Of a DNA stretch of 29,186 bases, positions 6,822-13,523 are shown one piece after another; position 1 is the first letter of the stretch; every line of letters begins with the position of its first letter. Both the position numbers and the translations under genes were made by a program. The DNA lies in assembly GCA_019415525.1 (NCBI GenBank), contig DXZA01000092.1, positions 1-29,186 on the forward strand, read 5' to 3'. The notes under the pieces are model-generated. The model did no database searches. It saw only the letters and a program-made list of their open reading frames with translations, and was not told where the DNA came from. Source of the stretch: Tyzzerella sp. (GTDB lineage Bacteria > Bacillota > Clostridia > Lachnospirales > Anaerotignaceae).

Positions 6822-7563
6822 AAAGTGTCCTTTTGGTATATGCGATGGTACAGGTCTTATATATGATAAAGAAAAAAACGGTCACTATAAATGTGACTGT
6901 GCAAAGTTAGCAATAAAAGAACAAAAACTAAAGTTTGCATCAATTCCGGAAGAGTTTAAAGATTTTAAAGTAGGTGAATTTGATACTGAAATATATACAA
7001 GAGTTGAGAGTAGAGAAAATGCTGTTTTTGTTAAGAATATAGCTATTGAGTATGTTAAAAAATTTGATAAAATGCAATCTTTGGGAAAAGGTTTATATTT
7101 TTATAGTAGATTAAGAGGTACAGGAAAAACGAGATTGGCTGCAAGTGTAGGAAATGCACTTATAAAAACATATCTTAAAAGCGTGAGGTTTATTACTACA
7201 AGTAATCTTCTTAATAGCATAAAGTCAACATTTGAGGATAGTTCATCTTTTGGTGATACATATACAACTCTTATAAATGATTTTAAAAATATAGATATTC
7301 TTATAATAGATGATATTGGTTCTGAAAGAGCCAGTGAATGGGTTGATGAAATGTTTTATAACATAATAAATGACAGAATGACATCTAAAAAAGTTACTAT
7401 ATTTACATCTAATTATAGTATAGAGGAGCTTCCGGTGGATAAAAGAATAAGTAATAGAATTATGAAAATGGCTGTTCCTATAGCTTTTCCTGAGGAGTCT
7501 GTAAGAAGTATATTATCAAAACAAGAAAACGAAGAAATAATAAAAATACTTTTAGATAATTAA
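6685..7563 (+). CDS. DnaC/DnaI-like helicase loader (AAA+)
   Basis: 292 residues with AGGAGG seven bases before the ATG. An N-terminal helical region (1-45) is followed by a cysteine cluster C48, C53, C70, C72 (putative zinc site). The AAA+ core has RLRGTGKT (142-149 region), a Walker A in which the usual first glycine is replaced, as in the phage branch whose motif reads YFYS..KGSGKT. Walker B is ILIIDDIGS (205-213), and sensor 1 is IFTSNYS. It is expected to load the host DnaB/DnaC-type helicase on phage DNA. In a Mu-like phage this may act at strand-transfer forks, where Mu relies on host PriA and DnaC. Confidence 0.85.
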   Translation: MTEIQEVMNRAKQAAKKRQEILMKEQDSDSLLMEEALRKNNIANSKKCPFGICDGTGLIYDKEKNGHYKCDCAKLAIKEQKLKFASIPEEFKDFKVGEFDTEIYTRVESRENAVFVKNIAIEYVKKFDKMQSLGKGLYFYSRLRGTGKTRLAASVGNALIKTYLKSVRFITTSNLLNSIKSTFEDSSSFGDTYTTLINDFKNIDILIIDDIGSERASEWVDEMFYNIINDRMTSKKVTIFTSNYSIEELPVDKRISNRIMKMAVPIAFPEESVRSILSKQENEEIIKILLDN

Positions 7564-7581
7564 AAAGGAGGTCAACTGTTT

Positions 7582-8064
7582 ATGGGTAATAAAAATGGAA
7601 TTAAAGATTGGGAAGAAGTAAATCTTTGTCTTAAAGAACTTGGAGAATGTAAAATAACTATTGAATCAATAGAGGCTGAAATGAATATTAAAATAAATGA
7701 TATTAAGCTTGAAGCAGATAAACTTTCTAAACCTTTAAAAGAAAATATTAAAAAACTAGAAAAACAGATAGAAGATTTTGTTGATGAACATAAATTTGAT
7801 ATAGATGGAAAAACAAAAGAACTTACATTTGGAAAAATAGGTTTTAGACAAGTATCAAAAATTTCTATACCAAATAAGAAGATTGAGAAAATAATAAGTA
7901 ATCTTAAAAAATTTGGTATGGAACAATGTATTAAAATAACAGAAACTATAAATAAAGATGTACTTAGTACATATTCTGATAAAGATATAGCAAAGATAGG
8001 AGCATCAAGAAAAGTTGAAGATAAATTTTGGTGTGAACCTAACTATGAAAAAATACGAGGTTAA
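7582..8064 (+). CDS. gam: Mu Gam-like host-nuclease inhibitor
   Basis: 160 residues with AAAGGAGG. A long coiled-coil segment (about 10-80, cycles of I/L and K/E) is followed by KTKELTFGKIGFRQVSK and a C-terminal KFWCEPNYEKI, the Mu Gam family pattern. Mu Gam is a Ku-like dimer that binds double-strand DNA ends and blocks exonucleases. It lies between the replication ATPase and GemA, as in other Mu-like phages. High confidence in the family. Confidence 0.9.
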   Translation: MGNKNGIKDWEEVNLCLKELGECKITIESIEAEMNIKINDIKLEADKLSKPLKENIKKLEKQIEDFVDEHKFDIDGKTKELTFGKIGFRQVSKISIPNKKIEKIISNLKKFGMEQCIKITETINKDVLSTYSDKDIAKIGASRKVEDKFWCEPNYEKIRG

Positions 8065-8069
8065 GTTAT

Positions 8070-8477
8070 ATGTCAGCTAATATAACTACTGCTCAGATAA
8101 GAAAAATATTTAAACTGGCAAAAGAAAGAGCTCTTGATAACGATACACTTCATTCATATATTTATAGCATTACAACAAAAAGCAGTATAAAAGAGCTTAC
8201 TATAATAGAAGCTATAAAAATAATAGATGGTCTTGAAGATAATAAAAGTGTTTCGGAAAATATGGCTTCCTATAAACAACTTAAGTTTATAAAGTCTCTT
8301 GCTGTTCAACTTGGGTGGACAGATGAAAATAAAAAGGCTGATGAAAATTTATTAAATAGTTTTATAAAAAAGCATTATAACGTGGACAGTATAAAATGGC
8401 TTGATAAAAAGATAGCATCTAAAGTTATTGAAGGAATGAAAGTGCTTTTAAAAAAGGATAAAAAGAAAAATGGTTGA
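8070..8477 (+). CDS. gemA: GemA (Mu gp16) family regulatory protein
   Basis: 135 residues, six bases after gam. Begins ITTAQIRKIFKLAKERALDN, with LHSYIYSITTKSSIKELTI and later KQLKFIKSLAVQLGW, the typical start and centre of the GemA/DUF1018 family. In Mu, GemA alters host gene expression and DNA supercoiling during development; the biochemical activity is not settled. Position after gam matches Mu-like early/middle operons. Confidence 0.88.
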   Translation: MSANITTAQIRKIFKLAKERALDNDTLHSYIYSITTKSSIKELTIIEAIKIIDGLEDNKSVSENMASYKQLKFIKSLAVQLGWTDENKKADENLLNSFIKKHYNVDSIKWLDKKIASKVIEGMKVLLKKDKKKNG

Positions 8478-8568
8478 AACAGATTTTTTGTCTATTGTAA
8501 TAATAATTATTGCATATAGATGTTTAATAAAAATAATAAAATTACTTTTAAGGAGGAATAAATTATGA
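8470..8568 (+). CDS. Candidate tiny membrane peptide
   Basis: A 32-residue frame, MVETDFLSIVIIIIAYRCLI followed by a basic tail KIIKLLLRRNKL. It overlaps the end of gemA by 8 bases, and its stop (TGA) overlaps the ATG of the amidase gene. One hydrophobic helix with a positively charged end looks like a minimal holin or membrane peptide placed before an endolysin. The upstream AGGAT is a weak ribosome binding site. It could also be chance. Confidence 0.35.
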   Translation: MVETDFLSIVIIIIAYRCLIKIIKLLLRRNKL

Positions 8569-9263
8569 GAATACATATAAATGCAGGACATGGTGGAAAA
8601 GACCCTGGAGCTTGTGGAAATGGATTAAAAGAAAAAGACATAACTCTTACAACAGCACTTCTTTTAGGAAGTGAATTGACGAGAAAAGGTTTTGAAGTAA
8701 GCTATACACGTGTATCGGATACTTATTTTTCACCTTATGAAATAGCTGATAGAGCTAATAATGATAATTCTGACTTATTTATATCAATACATACAAATTC
8801 TGTGGCTGATATAAGTGTATCAGGAATAGAAACTCTTATATATAAAAAAGGTGGAAAAGAAGACCAGCTTGCTGATAATATACAAAAAGAACTTATAAAA
8901 ACTACAGGATTTAAAGATAGAGGTGTAAAAGAGAGACCGGATTTAATAGTTTTAAACTCAACAAAAATGAGTGCTGTTCTTATAGAACTTGGTTTTATAT
9001 CTTGTGTAAGCGATAGTTTTAAATTAAAAAAACAAAGTTTTCTTCAAAGTGCTGCTGAAGCCATTTGTAAAGGTGTTTGTCAATATTATGGTGTTGATAC
9101 TAAAGAAAGTAATACTCTTGATAATATTCCGGATTGGCAAAGAACAGGTTTTGAAAATCTTGTATCAGGAAATGTTATAACTGACAAAGATTACTGGGTG
9201 AATAAATTAAATGATGGAATTACTGTTGGAGAAGTTTTAGGACTTTTAGGAAAAATGTTATAA
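8565..9263 (+). CDS. N-acetylmuramoyl-L-alanine amidase (endolysin)
   Basis: 232 residues behind AAGGAGG. Amidase_3 fold over residues 1-177 with zinc ligands H9 (NAGHGG), E23 and H76 (SIHTN), and catalytic E141 (LIELGF). A C-terminal helical domain (about 185-232, IPDWQRTGFENLV...VLGLLGKML) is shared with many clostridial phage lysins and probably targets the wall. There is no signal peptide, so export needs a holin. It cleaves the amide bond between muramic acid and the stem peptide. Unusually it lies upstream of the late activator and of the terminator. Confidence 0.92.
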   Translation: MRIHINAGHGGKDPGACGNGLKEKDITLTTALLLGSELTRKGFEVSYTRVSDTYFSPYEIADRANNDNSDLFISIHTNSVADISVSGIETLIYKKGGKEDQLADNIQKELIKTTGFKDRGVKERPDLIVLNSTKMSAVLIELGFISCVSDSFKLKKQSFLQSAAEAICKGVCQYYGVDTKESNTLDNIPDWQRTGFENLVSGNVITDKDYWVNKLNDGITVGEVLGLLGKML

Positions 9264-9281
9264 AATTTTGGAGTGATGATA

Positions 9282-9599
9282 ATGGCTGAAGAAATTAATA
9301 TAAAAGAGCTCAAAGAACAACATAGGGAGTATGCAGAACTTATAGGAGTTAATAATCTGATGCTATTATCTAAACGCTATGGAGGCACTAATATATACAT
9401 TCCTAAATTTGATGAGCTTTTAAAAAATCAACGTTATGTTAAAATAATTAATGAATTCAATGGTGATAATATAAAATATCTTGCAAGAAAATATAAGGTT
9501 TCCGAAAGAACTGTTTATCGTCTTGTAAAAGAACTTATAAATGAAATGAAGTCAAAACCATTTGAAGAACAAATTTCTATTTTTGACAGAAATCTCTGA
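9282..9599 (+). CDS. mor: Mor/C-type transcription activator
   Basis: 105 residues. The ATG at 9282 sits eight bases after GGAG, better than the GTG at 9273 or the ATG at 9276. The N-terminal half (LKEQHREYAELIGVNNLMLL, GGTNIYIPK) is the dimerisation region, and the C-terminal helix-turn-helix is YLARKYKVSERTVYRLVKEL, matching the Mor family. In Mu, Mor activates the middle promoter and the related C activates late promoters. Only one such protein is visible here, so it probably controls the whole structural region. A strong terminator follows at 9637. Confidence 0.9.
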   Translation: MAEEINIKELKEQHREYAELIGVNNLMLLSKRYGGTNIYIPKFDELLKNQRYVKIINEFNGDNIKYLARKYKVSERTVYRLVKELINEMKSKPFEEQISIFDRNL

Positions 9600-9640
9600 C
9601 TTTGTCAGTTTTACTTGTCAAAGAAAATATAGTAATATGC
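9596..9640 (+). promoter_or_regulatory. Candidate Mor-dependent middle/late promoter
   Basis: CTGAC-TTT-GTCAG (9596-9608) is a perfect dyad, and TATAGT (9628-9633) is a reasonable -10 element. A start near 9640 puts the dyad at about -44 to -32, the region where Mu Mor binds, and no good -35 hexamer is present at the correct spacing, as expected of an activated promoter. A TTTGACA/TGTCAAA pair (9582-9588, 9616-9622) adds further symmetry. It would serve the genes from 9700 onward. Confidence 0.45.
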
Positions 9641-9676
9641 TGGATAGAGGGAAACCTCTTCCAGCATTTTTATTTT
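9637..9676 (+). terminator. Intrinsic terminator after mor
   Basis: ATGCTGG/CCAGCAT (9637-9643 with 9661-9667) and AGAGG/CCTCT (9646-9650 with 9655-9659) form a two-part stem closed by a GAAA tetraloop and followed by TTTTATTTT. It should end transcription of the early/middle operon before the structural genes. Confidence 0.85.
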
Positions 9677-9699
9677 ACAGAAATTTAAGGGGTGATATT

Positions 9700-10131
9700 G
9701 TGAAGGAAGAAATTATAATTGCAGCAGGTTCTCTTCTTTCTTTAGCTGCTACATATTGTATTACAGTTGGTAGTTTCTATATAAGAAAGAAGATATCAGA
9801 ATTGAAGAAAACTATGGAAATTGAAGACAAAGAGATTATATCAATAGGACTTGATACTGCTGAAAAAACTATTGAGATTGTATCAAGAAATGTAGTTGGT
9901 AAATTGGAGCAGGTAGCCGGTGAGGAACTTAGAGAAAAAGTTAAGCAAGGTTTAGCAGATAAAGAAGAACTTCTTGCTCTTGCTGATGAAGCGTATGAAG
10001 AAATTAAATCCAGTATAAGTCCTGAACTTATAGAGGCTTTAAAAAGCGGAGTATCTGATGTTGAAAGTTATATAAGAAATGAAATAGAAAGACAAGTTGG
10101 TATTGTAAAGAAAACAGGTGTTGTGGGGTGA
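9700..10131 (+). CDS. Putative holin-like membrane protein (LLH type)
   Basis: 143 residues from a GTG with AAGGGGTG upstream; a longer open frame from 9562 runs through the terminator and is rejected. One hydrophobic N-terminal helix (about 4-24, IIIAAGSLLSLAATYCITVG) is followed by a long charged helical region containing LDTAEKTIEIVSRNVVGKLE, the pattern of the superfamily 6/LLH phage holins. It would form membrane lesions that release the amidase. Being past the terminator, it would be under late control. Alternative: a general membrane-anchored phage protein. Confidence 0.55.
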   Translation: MKEEIIIAAGSLLSLAATYCITVGSFYIRKKISELKKTMEIEDKEIISIGLDTAEKTIEIVSRNVVGKLEQVAGEELREKVKQGLADKEELLALADEAYEEIKSSISPELIEALKSGVSDVESYIRNEIERQVGIVKKTGVVG

Positions 10132-10136
10132 TATAG

Positions 10137-10577
10137 TTGACAGAACTTGTATCACAAATTCCTGATGTTGGATTATCTATTGTACTTGTACTTATATTTA
10201 CAAAATATACTTTAGACCAAAATAAAAAAATGGCAAAACAAAGTGAATATATGTATTCCCAGTTTGTTGCAGAAGCCTCAAAGCGAGAAGAACAAAATAA
10301 AGAAGATATTAAAAGGCGTGAAAAAGAATACAGAGAACGAGAACGAATACTTCTTGAGGAAAGTTATAGAAGAGAAGAAATATTAAAAGCTGAGTCTGAA
10401 AAAAGAGAACAGCTCTTAAAACAGGAGGCTTCTAAAAGAGAAACAGCACTTATAAATACCATAGAAGGGTTTTCGTCTACTATGAAAGATATATCTTCAG
10501 CTATGGCTGATATAAAAAATATAACAGAAAAAATGCAGGAAAAGGTTGAAATCATAGAAATGAAACTGGAAGAGTAA
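10137..10577 (+). CDS. BhlA/UviB-like membrane protein with coiled coil
   Basis: 146 residues from a TTG preceded by GGGGTGATA. A single transmembrane helix (about 8-23, VGLSIVLVLIFTKYTL) is followed by more than 90 residues of K/E/R-rich coiled coil (for example KREEQNKEDIKRREKEYRER) and a C-terminal helix with INTIEGFSSTMKDISSAM. The membrane helix plus charged segment resembles BhlA/UviB holin-like proteins, but the coiled coil is much longer. It may be a lysis partner or membrane-associated structural regulator. Confidence 0.5.
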   Translation: MTELVSQIPDVGLSIVLVLIFTKYTLDQNKKMAKQSEYMYSQFVAEASKREEQNKEDIKRREKEYRERERILLEESYRREEILKAESEKREQLLKQEASKRETALINTIEGFSSTMKDISSAMADIKNITEKMQEKVEIIEMKLEE

Positions 10578-10591
10578 AAGAGGTGATAAAT

Positions 10592-10888
10592 TTGGAAAAG
10601 GAGCTAGAAATAGCAAAAGCTAAAGAACTGCGAGGAGATATTATAGAAAGACTTTATACAGTTTATCCTGGAGGTGTTTCTGTTGGAACTTTAAAAAGCC
10701 TTCTTAGGTATAAAAGTATAAATTCTGAAAGTGATATAAGAAAGGCTTTATATTACCTTGAAGGAAAAGGATATATTACAGCAACCGAAAATGAAAATTA
10801 TCTTGATATTACTGTAAACTTAACACCTAAAGGTATTAATCTTGCCGAAGATGATTTAGATGATGTAGGAGTTGATATTGATGAATAA
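10592..10888 (+). CDS. Winged-helix protein, tandem paralogue 1
   Basis: 98 residues from TTG 10592, chosen because AGAGGTGA fits that start (the GTG at 10583 lies inside the ribosome binding site). Predicted winged helix: VGTLKSLLRYK, then SDIRKALYYLEGKGYIT and a two-strand wing ending LTPKGINLAEDD. Mu-like phages commonly carry one or more such small wHTH proteins ahead of the terminase genes. It pairs with the next gene, which shares the same layout. Role probably DNA binding; target unknown. Confidence 0.65.
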   Translation: MEKELEIAKAKELRGDIIERLYTVYPGGVSVGTLKSLLRYKSINSESDIRKALYYLEGKGYITATENENYLDITVNLTPKGINLAEDDLDDVGVDIDE

Positions 10889-11192
10889 ACTTTTGGATAT
10901 AACCGAAAAGCAGATGTTAAGAGGTTATGTATTAAAAATATGTGAATTTTCAGAACCTTTGGGAGCAGGAATTGAAGTTGTAGAATCTGCTCTAAAAAAA
11001 GAAGGTTTTTATTATGAAAGAAAAGATATTGAAGATGCTTGCAATTATCTTCAAGGTAAAGGCTTTATTAAACTTGAGAATATAAAAAACAGTATTCTTA
11101 ATATAGATAGAACCATAGCTAAGATTACTCCTTTGGGAATAGATTTATTGGAAGGTACAACACAAACAGAGGGTGTGATTTTAAATGGCTAA
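10881..11192 (+). CDS. Winged-helix protein, tandem paralogue 2
   Basis: 103 residues from the ATG at 10881 with AGGAG nine bases before; overlaps the previous gene by 8 bases. Same layout: IEVVESALKKEGFYYERKDI, then EDACNYLQGKGFIKLE and ITPLGIDLLEG. It appears to be a duplicated and diverged copy of the previous gene. Its end overlaps the start of the Gp27-like gene, so these are co-translated. Confidence 0.63.
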   Translation: MNKLLDITEKQMLRGYVLKICEFSEPLGAGIEVVESALKKEGFYYERKDIEDACNYLQGKGFIKLENIKNSILNIDRTIAKITPLGIDLLEGTTQTEGVILNG

Positions 11193-11736
11193 GAATAGAA
11201 GCCATGGGAAGATAGACAGACTTCCACCAGAACTTCGTAAAGCTGTTGAAGATAGATTGCTTGAAGGTCATACTTATCAAGAAATAGCAGAATACTTAAA
11301 CAGCATGGGTCAAAATATAAGTTATCGTTCTGTAGGAAGGTATGGAAAGCCTTTTTTGCAAAAATTTGAAAATGTAAGAATGGCAAAGGAATATGCAAAA
11401 ATGCTTGCTGAAGATAATGCAGAAAGACCAACAACAGAATTACATGAAGCTAATAATGCCCTTGTAAGTCAAATGGTAATGGAGGCTCTTATATCAGATG
11501 ATATAAGCAGTATGGATAAACTTAAAGCAGCAAAGGATATAGCAACACTTCAAAGAGCTCAGGTGGCTAATGAAAGACTTAAAATAGATAGCAGAAAGGC
11601 TTCGGGAGCTATACACAGTGCATTGAAAATGCTTAAGGAACAAGTTTTTGATGAGATTGGAAATAATTATCCGGATATAGCAAAAGCCATATCAAAAATA
11701 GCTGATGATATAGAAAATCAATCCAATAAAAATTAG
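11185..11736 (+). CDS. Mu Gp27-like protein (DUF3486), putative small terminase
   Basis: 183 residues. RLPPELRKAVEDRLLEG then TYQEIAEYLNSMGQNISYRS and VGRYGKPF are characteristic of the Mu Gp27/DUF3486 family, with an HTH in the first 60 residues and an alanine-rich helical remainder. In Mu the equivalent gene lies just before the large terminase, and the product is thought to act in packaging recognition. A second HTH protein (11908) intervenes before the terminase here. Confidence 0.85.
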   Translation: MAKNRSHGKIDRLPPELRKAVEDRLLEGHTYQEIAEYLNSMGQNISYRSVGRYGKPFLQKFENVRMAKEYAKMLAEDNAERPTTELHEANNALVSQMVMEALISDDISSMDKLKAAKDIATLQRAQVANERLKIDSRKASGAIHSALKMLKEQVFDEIGNNYPDIAKAISKIADDIENQSNKN

Positions 11737-11907
11737 CCTTTAATTTGCCATTGTAACAGCTTTAAATTTTTACCGATAAATTATTCATATAAAAATATTT
11801 AAAACAAATTAAAAAGAGTTAAAAGGGTTTTAAAATAGGTATTAAATATATTGTCAGTAGCCTTTTTATGCCCAAAAATAATCCGACAAAAATGGGAAGT
11901 GAAAATA
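11737..11907. other. AT-rich intergenic leader before the packaging genes
   Basis: About 170 bases without a convincing gene. It contains a small inverted repeat TTAAAA-GGG-TTTTAA (11819-11833) and several TA-rich stretches that could be -10 elements, but no -35/-10 pair I can defend. It is a plausible place for a late, activator-dependent promoter. Confidence 0.3.
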
Positions 11908-12204
11908 ATGAATTGGAGAGAGCAAGCAGAGGCTCTTTTTTTTATTGATAAAAAATCCATAAAAGAAATAAGTGTTGAAATAGGTATAAGCAGAAAAAGT
12001 ATTTCAAAGCATCTCAATTCTTTAACAACATATAATGATGAGAGAAATTACAGAAAAATAATTAATCAGAAAAAGCGAAAAGAATATAAAAGAAATTGGG
12101 ATTCTGAAAATAGAGCTAATCGTTATAGTGTTATAGACAAAGACACTATAAAACGAGAGCATATTATGGCTGTATCAATACTTAGCAGAGAAAAGTATAG
12201 GTGA
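11908..12204 (+). CDS. HTH DNA-binding protein, small-terminase-like
   Basis: 98 residues; the ATG at 11908 follows GGGAAGTGA, while the longer frame from 11851 has no good site. HTH in the first 40 residues (ALFFIDKKSIKEISVEIGIS), then a very basic stretch (NQKKRKEYKRNWDSENRANR) and REHIMAVSILSREKYR. I recall this small protein next to the large terminase in many clostridial phages. Likely a DNA-recognition subunit for packaging, or a regulator. Confidence 0.65.
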   Translation: MNWREQAEALFFIDKKSIKEISVEIGISRKSISKHLNSLTTYNDERNYRKIINQKKRKEYKRNWDSENRANRYSVIDKDTIKREHIMAVSILSREKYR

Positions 12205-12210
12205 TTTTTA

Positions 12211-13512
12211 ATGAGCTTTGTATTAGAGTTTAAAAATTTTAAAAACATTAAAAAAAACGAAAATAAATTTAAAAGTGAGAAAAATAAAATTGAAAAACTC
12301 ATAGCACCTGCTTTTAAAAAAGTATTTGAAGACCTTGTTAAAGAAAAACATACACACTATTGGCTCAAGGGAGGTAGAGGTAGTACAAAATCCTCTTTTA
12401 TATCAATACAGATAATAAACGGAATAATGGCTGATAAAAATGCTAATTGTGTTGCACTTAGAAAAGTTGGACAAAATCTTAAAGACAGCGTTTATGAACA
12501 ATTACAATGGGCAATATCAGCACTTGGGGTTGATAATCTTTGGCAAGGAAAAGTAAGTCCTTTAGAGCTTATATATATACCAACAGGTCAAAGAATTATA
12601 TTTCGTGGTGCAGATAAACCTAAGAAAATAAAATCAACAAAGTTCAGAAAAGGTTATTGTAAATACCTTTGGTATGAAGAAGTTGATGAGTTTAATGGAA
12701 TGTCTGAAATAAGAACTATAAATCAATCCCTTATGCGTGGTGGTGATAAATTTGTTGTTTTTTATTCTTTTAATCCACCAAAATCTCAAAGAAACTGGAC
12801 TAATATAGAGATGACAGAAGAAAGAGAAGATAAACTTGTTCACCATAGCACATATTTAGGAGTACCAAAAGAATGGCTTGGAGAACAATTTATTGTTGAA
12901 GCTGAACATCTTAAAAATGTTAATTATGAAAGTTATGCCCATGAATATCTTGGTGAAGTTACAGGAACAGGTGGAGAAGTATTTACAAATATCACTATAC
13001 GAACTATTTCTGATGAAGAAATAAGAATGTTTGACCGCATAGCAAGAGGTATTGACTGGGGATATGCTTCAGACCCATTTACTTATACAGTTAATCATTA
13101 TGACAGAAAGCGTAGAAGGCTTTATATATTTTATGAAATTTATAAAGTTGGACTGAGCAATAAAAAAGCTTATGAACTTATAAAGCAAGAAAATAAAAAT
13201 AATAAAATTGTTGTATGTGATAGTGCAGAACCTAAATCTATAGCTGAAATGAATAGTTATGGACTTAGAGTTATAGGAGCTAAAAAAGGTCCGGACTCTG
13301 TTGAATATGGCATAAAGTGGCTTCAGGATTTAGAGGAAATAGTTATTGACCCTGTTAGATGCCCAAATACAACTCGTGAATTCAATGGTTATGAGCTTGA
13401 AAAAGATAAATACGGTGAGTTTAAAGCTGATTTTCCGGATAAAAATAACCATACAATAGATGCTGTTCGTTATAGTCGTGAAAGTGATATGAGAAGTATA
13501 AAAATAAGGTAG
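12211..13512 (+). CDS. terL: Terminase large subunit (PBSX/Terminase_3 type)
   Basis: 433 residues. The ATPase half has a Walker A GGRGSTKS (54-61) and Walker B/catalytic segment LWYEEVDEF (153-161), then the coupling motif YSFNPP. The nuclease half has acidic residues D282 (GIDWGYASDP), D337 (VVCDSAEP) and D417 (NNHTIDAVRY). It translocates DNA into the prohead and cuts it. Terminase_3 proteins belong to SPP1/PBSX-type phages rather than to Mu, so the packaging module has a different origin from the transposition module. Confidence 0.95.
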   Translation: MSFVLEFKNFKNIKKNENKFKSEKNKIEKLIAPAFKKVFEDLVKEKHTHYWLKGGRGSTKSSFISIQIINGIMADKNANCVALRKVGQNLKDSVYEQLQWAISALGVDNLWQGKVSPLELIYIPTGQRIIFRGADKPKKIKSTKFRKGYCKYLWYEEVDEFNGMSEIRTINQSLMRGGDKFVVFYSFNPPKSQRNWTNIEMTEEREDKLVHHSTYLGVPKEWLGEQFIVEAEHLKNVNYESYAHEYLGEVTGTGGEVFTNITIRTISDEEIRMFDRIARGIDWGYASDPFTYTVNHYDRKRRRLYIFYEIYKVGLSNKKAYELIKQENKNNKIVVCDSAEPKSIAEMNSYGLRVIGAKKGPDSVEYGIKWLQDLEEIVIDPVRCPNTTREFNGYELEKDKYGEFKADFPDKNNHTIDAVRYSRESDMRSIKIR

Positions 13513-13523
13513 GTGAAGAAATA

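Noticed and set aside
6685..7563. Helicase loader thought to be inactive because the first Walker A glycine is missing
   Set aside because: RLRGTGKT keeps GTGKT, Walker B is intact, and related phage loaders with YFYS..KGSGKT show the same replacement, so it is probably active.
9562..9699. N-terminal extension of the holin-like protein
   Set aside because: The extension overlaps mor and runs through a strong terminator. GTG at 9700 has AAGGGGTG and gives a normal membrane protein.
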